Positions 59,001 through 64,000 of a DNA stretch of 64,000 nt are shown here, one piece after another; positions within the stretch are counted from its first letter, which is position 1, and each line of letters opens with the position of its first letter. The stretch is taken from contig CAUYUJ010000381.1 in NCBI GenBank assembly GCA_963575745.1, forward strand, positions 207,131 through 271,130, in the 5' to 3' direction. Source of the DNA: Prorocentrum cordatum. Lineage: Eukaryota; Sar; Dinophyceae; Prorocentrales; Prorocentraceae. The translations under genes were made by a program, and so were the position numbers. The notes beneath the pieces are model-generated. The model was given only the letters and a program-made list of their open reading frames with translations. It was not told where the DNA came from and ran no database searches.

Positions 59001-59145
59001 CCTGGCAAACTACGCGATGGACGCCCAGACGACCCGGCAGAAGAGCTTCCCCGCCACGCTGGTTATGCAGAGCGCCAGTGTGAGAATCCGAACCGACGGT
59101 GGACTTCGGGATGGCGAATGCGCATCTGCTGCTTGGATCCTCTAA
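59001..59145 (+). pseudogene. Possible RNase H-like fragment
   Basis: The frame CGLANYAMDAQTTRQKSFPA, then VRIRTDGGLRDGECASAAWI L, ends at TAA 59143-59145. RIRTDGGLRDGECASAAWIL resembles the first beta strand and turn of RNase H (hydrophobic-x-T-D-G, then G.xxxAAWIL), with D at 59095-59097 as the candidate catalytic Asp. Past the TAA the same frame continues QCIHEPLSVHCAALELIRVF, resembling the strand and helix carrying the second acidic residue. A broken retroelement RNase H is possible. The evidence is motif-level only. Confidence 0.38.
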
Positions 59146-59620
59146 CTTTGTGACCTGATCGGCGGGCAGTGCATTCATGAACCGTTGTCGGTGCACTGTG
59201 CTGCCCTTGAGTTGATCAGGGTTTTTCCCTGGACACGACCTCTAGAGCAGCGCAAGTTGTTCTCGCCCAGTAGATGACGAGAACCGTTCCATAGGTTGAA
59301 CGAAAAAAAGGAGGAAGGGGAGCAAGGGACGGCCCTCCTCTCCTGCCTCCTCCCCCCTCTCTTCCTTGTCCCTCTCTGTCCCTCACGCTTCCCCCCTCCT
59401 CCTTCCCTCCCCCTCCCCCTCTTCCTCGTCATGGTGCACCAACGATTGTTGCGATTGGCCTGGATGGCCTCGCGTCCGCGACGGGAGGGCGAGCTCCAGG
59501 GTGGCCTTGGCTCCTCGCGTGGCGAGGGGCAGCCTCGGCCTCCACCCAGGCGACCCCGCCGAGTCCCCGGGCGGCGCTCGGGTGGCGCAGTGGCGAAGCG
59601 TTCAAGAGCGCGTACCGTCG
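59146..59620. other. Spacer without recognised genes
   Basis: Pyrimidine-rich at 59330-59430. No supported gene beyond the RNase H-like tail. Confidence 0.4.
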
Positions 59621-60060
59621 ACGACGGTGGCAGCGACGGCCAATGCGACGGCAACGACGACGAAGACGACGGCGACGACGACGACGGTGGCGGCGGCGGC
59701 GACGGCGACTGCAGCGGCGGCGGTGGCGGCCGTGGAGGACTGCGAGGACGAGGAGCAGTCACCCATCCTCCTTTTCGTCCTTATCCTCGCCCTCCTGATC
59801 CTTCTCCTCCTCACCCTCTTCCTCCTTCCCCTCTTCGCGTTCACTCGCTTCACTCATCCTCCTGTTTATCCTCCTCATCATCCTTATCCTCATCCTCCTC
59901 CTCCTCGCCCGCTTCCTGCTTCTCTTCCTCACCCTCCTCCGCCTGTTCCTCCTCCCTTTACTTATTGTTCTCCTCCTCCTGTTTCTCAACTCTGCACTTG
60001 TCCTCGCCCTCCTCGTCGTCCTCCTCTCCGGCCTTCTCCTCCTCTCCTCTTCTTCCGACC
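59621..60060. repeat. GAC/GGC triplet array followed by (TCC/CAT) pyrimidine array
   Basis: ACGACGACGG / GGCGGCGGC to about 59745, then CCTCCTCATCC-type pyrimidines to about 60050. Confidence 0.88.
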
Positions 60061-60116
60061 GTAGCTACTTTGCCCAATGCCAGCCTCAAACCCTCGGGTC
60101 GCCACTTACCCACGCG

Positions 60117-60500
60117 ATGGCTTGGTCCCTGGCAGGCGAGAGGCGTGAGGTGGCCTGGGTGGCGACCGTCTCCTGTTGCCATCGGCGGTGGCGTGCTGAG
60201 CGCTCAGCGGCGCGGACGCATGCAGTACAGGCCATTGGCGCTGCGGTTGTTCGCAGTTATCGTGAAGTGGCGAAATGGAGATGCAGGGACACTGGATGTC
60301 CTGAGGCCTTCGAATTGCTGCTGGGAGGCGACTCTGTCTTGACAGATCGTGTCCTTGCTATCCTGCCAGCACTGAGGGATCGTATTGCTGGCCAGGGTCC
60401 TCCGCATGACGATATGTTTTGGCATAAGGCGGCCCTGCGCGCCAAGGCCGAGGGGGTCAAGGTCTCTGTGGCGCCGGTTGCGCAACTCCGCGTTGCTTAG
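60117..60500 (+). CDS. Candidate ORF, 127 residues, unknown function
   Basis: MAWSLAGERREVAWVATVSC, HAVQAIGAAVVRSYREVAKW, RCRDTGCPEAFELLLGGDSV and a helical C-terminal half ending QLRVA. It has a WRC..GC motif. A downstream frame (60640-60790) has WRCGVNGC, perhaps a related exon. No family recognised. Confidence 0.4.
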   Translation: MAWSLAGERREVAWVATVSCCHRRWRAERSAARTHAVQAIGAAVVRSYREVAKWRCRDTGCPEAFELLLGGDSVLTDRVLAILPALRDRIAGQGPPHDDMFWHKAALRAKAEGVKVSVAPVAQLRVA

Positions 60501-60784
60501 CACGGACCGTGGTTGGCTCCTGGCCGTCTTGACGGTGGCGATCTGTCGGCCATGCCTTGGAGCTCGCTCGTGTTGGCAACGGTTTTTGTGTGGAACGCGG
60601 AGGCGTCCGCCTTCGCACCCTCGCTGGCCCGCGGTGGAGCACGTGGTGCCGGAGACCTCCCAGTTGGGCCACTTCTGGGATGCAGAGGGCAAGGCGGTGG
60701 TGTCCCCGCTATGGTTGGGTGCTATCGCCGTGCCCGAACCCCCCGCTTCAGGTGTATGGCGGTGCGGTGTGAATGGGTGTGGTG

Positions 60785-61255
60785 TTGTTTCTCGTACGCG
60801 CCTCGGTCGCGGCACGGGGTCGAGGGCCTTCCCCCAGGGCTCACATGGAGCTGCAGCTGGTCCAGATCCTGGCATTCTCGGCGGTGGGGTCGATGAGTTC
60901 GGTCTTCTGTGCACGTGCGGCGCGGTGGTCTGCTCAAGCTGTGGCGTGCTGTTCTGGTCTGCGCGGCCATGGCGGCCTGGTCTGTCCCTTACGTGCCTTG
61001 GTGGCGGCACTGGGTCGGGGACTTCCCCCGCGGACCAGCATGTGCGCCTCGTTCGGGATGGTCCTTCTCTCACGTGCCCTGGTGATGGCACTGGGTCAGG
61101 GGCCTCCCGGAGGTGCTTCTCTCAAGTGCCCTGGTGGTGGCACAGGGGGCGGGGGCCTCCTGCCGCGGGCCAACATGAGCCCCTCCTTCACTGAGGTGCT
61201 TCTCTTGTGTGCCTTGGTGGAGGTCCTGAGTCGCGGGCCTTCCCCGCGAGCTCAA
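60785..61255. repeat. Diverged tandem repeat of about 60-120 bp
   Basis: GGCACTGGGTCGGGGCCTTC, CCGCGG and CTCACGTGCCCTGGTGGTG blocks recur at about 60815, 61008, 61088, 61139 and 61211. Confidence 0.7.
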
Positions 61256-61387
61256 GCTGTGTTTCAGGCAAAGGCTCTGGACGTCCTGCGGTCGCCTGCC
61301 GTCCTGAGGCGGAGGACGCTGCTGGGCACGCGGAGCTGGTGTGCGGCGCCGCTGGGCCTCGCGGTTTGGACGTGCTGCAGTTCGTGT

Positions 61388-61558
61388 GCACATTGTGTTC
61401 ATTTCTAAGTATTCGAGGTCTTTGATTTTTTTGGGGGGCAAGATCCTTTCATTCCAAATTATTCTATCCTGGGCCACTTCCTGGCCACTAGGGGGCCAGG
61501 AACAATTAGAAACGAGCACAATTAGAAATGAGCACGATTAGAAATGAACGACGTGTAC
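61388..61558. mobile_element. M2 MITE-like element
   Basis: Left end CACATTGTGTTCATTTCTAA; right end TTAGAAATGAACGACGTGTA. GGGGCCAGGAACAATTAGAA is identical to the 55.96-kb copy. Confidence 0.9.
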
Positions 61559-62324
61559 GGTTAGCGTGAGATCAAGGGCTCGGCGCTGCCGCAGATTGCT
61601 TCGTCAGCGCGTTCGGCGGCCTCGCTGGTGCCCATGGAGGCGCCCATGAAGAAGCCCATTAAGAAAACCTGGCAAGGTTTCCGTCTCGGGGTCGATCCGC
61701 GACGAGTCGAGGGATGCGAGGGGGGATGCGAGGGTGTTGCCGCTGCTGGTCCTCCTTGTATCTCGTCGGGGGGCTCGTGACTGCTGTCGCTGGGCGTGGG
61801 CATTATTCTGGAATTGCTCTTGGGCTGGGCCCTGAATCTGCCGATGTGTTTATGCTCGATGATGGTGTTCGCGTTGTTGCCTGGATGATGGAGGATGGCG
61901 CAATGGTGGCGTGGGGAACCCCTGTCGACGCGTGTGAGCTCGAGTTGGGCGGTGAAGTCTTGCTGCACTGCTTCGAGGACGAGCCGTGCTACGTCCTCTC
62001 GGGTATCTGCCCGCGGGGGGGGCTGCGATCGAGCTCGCGGAGCGCTCGGCGGCCTGTCCCCTGGAGTCGCTGCAGCTGTCCACGGCCGCCGTCTTATCGC
62101 GGCGCTTGTGCGGCGGCGGCGCGTCTGTCTCTGCCCCTCCGCCTGCCCCTGCGCCTCGTCCGGTCCGAGCAGGGGCGCCTCATGTCTGATCGGGGCGGCG
62201 ACCTGCCCGAAGAGTACCTTATACTCCTCCGAATCCTCTTCCTCGACCCTTCCTTTCTCATCTCCTTCGTCGTCCTCCGTCTCCTCACCCCCCTCCTCAT
62301 CAGCTTCCTCCTCTTCACGCCGCC

Positions 62325-62329
<5 letters not shown>
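61559..62329. other. Region open on both strands, one probably coding
   Basis: Plus frame 61780-62010: LGPESADVFMLDDGVRVVAW, then MEDGAMVAWGTP. Minus frame: KPCQVFLMGFFMGASMGTSE, then AAERADEAICGSAEPLISR ending at 61561. Either may be an exon. Neither is recognised and both cannot be assumed real. Confidence 0.3.
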
Positions 62330-62358
<29 letters not shown>

Positions 62359-62396
62359 TCCTCCTCCTCCTCCTCCTCCTCCTCCTCCTCTGCCTC
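62330..62396. repeat. (TGC)n and (TCC)n microsatellites
   Basis: TGC triplets at 62330-62355, then TCC triplets to 62390. Confidence 0.95.
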
Positions 62397-62421
62397 CTCC
62401 CCTTCCGCCATCTCGAAATCT

Positions 62422-62443
62422 TCTGTAGCCATTTCGGCTCAAG
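62422..62443 (+). other. Spliced-leader relic, two mismatches
   Basis: T followed by CTGTAGCCATTTCGGCTC and AAG: 20 of 22 leader bases, changes at positions 3 and 14. Followed by TGTTGCGGCC rather than an SL-RNA intron, so it marks a retroposed transcript. No intact ORF follows. Confidence 0.88.
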
Positions 62444-62659
62444 TGTTGCGGCCCGCCCCGACTGGCGGCGCGCGCCCGGCCATGGGGGGTCTCGCGCGCG
62501 GGGCTCGCGCTCATCGTCAGGGGCGTCGTGCGGGGCGCTGCGGGCGGAGGTCGGCGGGCAGCAGTGGCTGCGGCGGTGGCGGCGTGCGCCCGCGTGGCGG
62601 AGGAGGTGCTGCAGGGCGTCGCGGAACCGTCCGACGAGAGGATGAAGGCAATCTCTTGG

Positions 62660-62783
62660 CATCGCTCGAGAGTGTGCATCTTCCTTCGGCGAGGACAATC
62701 TAGGAGCATCCTTGATCATTTGGCGAAGAAACCACGCACGAAACTGACAACAAAAAACACAGGGAATGGACGTCCGAGCGATG
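62660..62783. mobile_element. M1 MITE-like element
   Basis: 124 bp. Left end CATCGCTCGAGAGTGTGCAT (diverged at three bases); right end GGAATGGACGTCCGAGCGATG. Internal CATTTGGCGAAGAAACCACGC is close to the 21.2-kb copy. It lies 216 bases after the SL relic. Confidence 0.9.
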
Positions 62784-62943
62784 GCCAGATCATGCCCGTC
62801 TTCCAGAAACATGTCCTGGCAGGTGGGCGCGGCGTCCGCGCCAGCATCCCTGGGAGCGACAGGAAGCTGCGCAACTAGGACTCCCATCACGGCGTCGGTG
62901 CTGGGCCAGGCGTGTGGCGCGCGGCGGGGCACCTCACCAAATA

Positions 62944-63090
62944 GGTGATTGCGTGCGACTTCAAGGACGCGCTTGGTGGCTTCCCCGGGGAGGAAAGCGA
63001 GAAGATGCAGATGGTCCAGGACAAGGAGGCCGAGTCGATCGTGAAGTCGCAGATGACCGAGCGCGTCGAGAGGAGCGCCCACGTGCCGCA
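62944..63090 (+). CDS. Candidate exon of the right-end gene
   Basis: VIACDFKDALGGFPGEESEK, MQMVQDKEAESIVKSQMTER, VERSAHVPQ. The segment starts after AATAG and ends GCCGCAG|GTGAGGG, a good splice donor. A polypurine tract and the next coding segment follow in the same direction. Family unknown. The translation is helical and charged. Confidence 0.5.
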
Positions 63091-63159
63091 GGTGAGGGCG
63101 GACGCGCCACCGACACAGCATGTCGAAACGCGCTTTCTGATGCCGAAGGCCCAGAAGGC

Positions 63160-63345
63160 CGAGAAGGAGGAGGAGGAGGATGAGGAGAGACGCGGAAGAG
63201 GAGGAGGAGGGGGAGGAGGAGGAAGAGGAGGTTCAAGGAGGAGGAGGATGAGGAGGCTGACGAGGAGGAGTAGGAGTAGAAGGAGGAGGAAGAGGAGGAG
63301 GAGGAGGAGGAGGAGAAGGAGGAGGAGGAGGGAGGATAGTGGAAT
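63160..63345. repeat. (GGA)n polypurine tract
   Basis: GGA/GAG triplets between two coding-like segments, probably inside the intron that begins at 63091. Confidence 0.93.
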
Positions 63346-63365
63346 GGGATCGAGGAGGCGGGATG

Positions 63366-63833
63366 AGGATCGAGGAAGACGATGAGGTGGAGGTGCCGAA
63401 CTTAGCGCGCGTGGAGGAGCCCGACCACGAGTCGCTGGTCGTGACCCAGGCGGCCGAGGAGATTGTAGAGGTGGCGCAGGGCAAGCTCGATGGCATCGCG
63501 GCGAAGCGGGGCGAAGCGCAGGTGGACGTGCCGAGCCTCCTGGAGCAGATGGGGCGGGCGGCCGCCGAGGTCTATGAGGCGAAGTTCGACAGGGCGCTCA
63601 AGTGCACCCTCGGCTGGAAGGTCAACTGCCCGTTCGCTGGGAAGGCCGCGTTCGAGGGCAAGTGAAAGGAACTTGGGGGCATCGCCAGACCCGTCTTCCC
63701 AGAGATCACCACGGCTCCCCTGCGTAAGGGCGAGCAGCTCATGCCGTCAGGGGGGTGGCGCGCACGTGACCACAACCTGAAGGAGCTCGAGGACGTGCGG
63801 CACGCCCTGAAACAGATCGAGAGCATGCTCTAG
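63366..63833 (+). pseudogene. Terminal exon of the right-end gene with an in-frame TGA
   Basis: The frame reads EDDEVEVPNLARVEEPDHES, LVVTQAAEEIVEVAQGKLDG, IAAKRGEAQVDVPSLLEQMG, AEVYEAKFDRALKCTLGWKV, then NCPFAGKAAFEGK and TGA at 63663-63665. The same frame continues KELGGIARPVFPEITTAPLR, KGEQLMPSGGWRARDHNLKE, LEDVRHALKQIESML to TAG at 63831-63833. The 55 codons after the TGA are as coding-like as those before it. A nonsense mutation (for example CGA to TGA), readthrough or recoding would each fit. There is no SECIS evidence I can assess. Family not recognised. Confidence 0.55.
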
Positions 63834-64000
63834 CAAGAGTAATGATTGAACGCTTGCCCTGAGGTTCCGAGGCGCGGGCCGCCGCTTGGCGGCGGGAATG
63901 CGCTAGTGGCGCACGCGTCGGCGAGCCTCGGCACAACGAGGATAGGAGCTCTCCTGTGGCAGGAGAAGCTTGCAGCACCGTCCTGGGGAGCATGGTGAGA
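63834..64000. other. Downstream flank to window end
   Basis: GC-rich sequence after the last stop. No feature identified. Confidence 0.4.

Overview
The window looks like nuclear DNA of a dinoflagellate. The decisive evidence is the dinoflagellate trans-spliced leader (SL). A full-length match lies on the minus strand at 1473-1494, a two-mismatch copy on the plus strand at 62422-62443, and a degenerate copy at 11159-11180. The DNA is GC-rich, crowded with microsatellites and small inverted-repeat elements, sparse in genes, and lacks bacterial gene organisation. A 100-N gap at 31401-31500 shows it is a scaffold. The high GC suggests a lineage such as Prorocentrum rather than Symbiodiniaceae, but that is inference.

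Left end (1-7 kb): an intronless 437-codon minus-strand ORF begins 53 bases after the intact SL, so it is probably a recently retroposed, SL-capped mRNA. Mini- and microsatellites and unassigned spacer follow.

Gene cluster (7.0-13.4 kb): the only dense coding region. A 73-bp satellite precedes a 728-codon ORF with an endonuclease/exonuclease/phosphatase (EEP)-like N-terminal domain. A second ORF of 356 codons contains what looks like a duplicated, unrecognised domain. Both have SL-like sequence 75-82 bases upstream of the ATG. Both are followed by the same 443-bp segment (9851-10293 and 12648-13090, about four differences). A short repeat, core GGTGCTTCTCAGCCTGC, is scattered through this cluster and not seen elsewhere in the window. 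Inside ORF 1 all six copies are read in one frame as GASQPA or a close variant.

Remainder (13.4-64 kb): simple repeats (GGA/TCC, GTA, CAT, CA, CAA), minisatellites and several families of short dispersed elements. M1 (about 120 bp, ends CGCTCGGACGT/ACGTCCGAGCG) has five full copies. F1 is a foldback of about 145 bp with six copies. M2 (about 170 bp) has three. Single-copy foldbacks lie at 20388, 22789 and 43558. Four other repeat families have two or three copies each. Coding remnants include the C-terminal zinc-knuckle end of a non-LTR retrotransposon (17059-17514), a possible RNase H fragment (59042-59145), an EF-hand-like segment (38958-39119), a helical LDER-type segment with an acidic C-terminal exon (25620-26191), and a two-part gene at 62944-63833 carrying an in-frame TGA. 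Several of these are split by polypurine tracts, consistent with (GGA)n-rich introns.

I found no operon, CRISPR array, rRNA or convincing tRNA. Most long ORFs over microsatellites are compositional artefacts. Exon calls outside the 0.1-1.5 kb and 7.5-12.6 kb genes are tentative because dinoflagellate introns cannot be resolved without transcripts.
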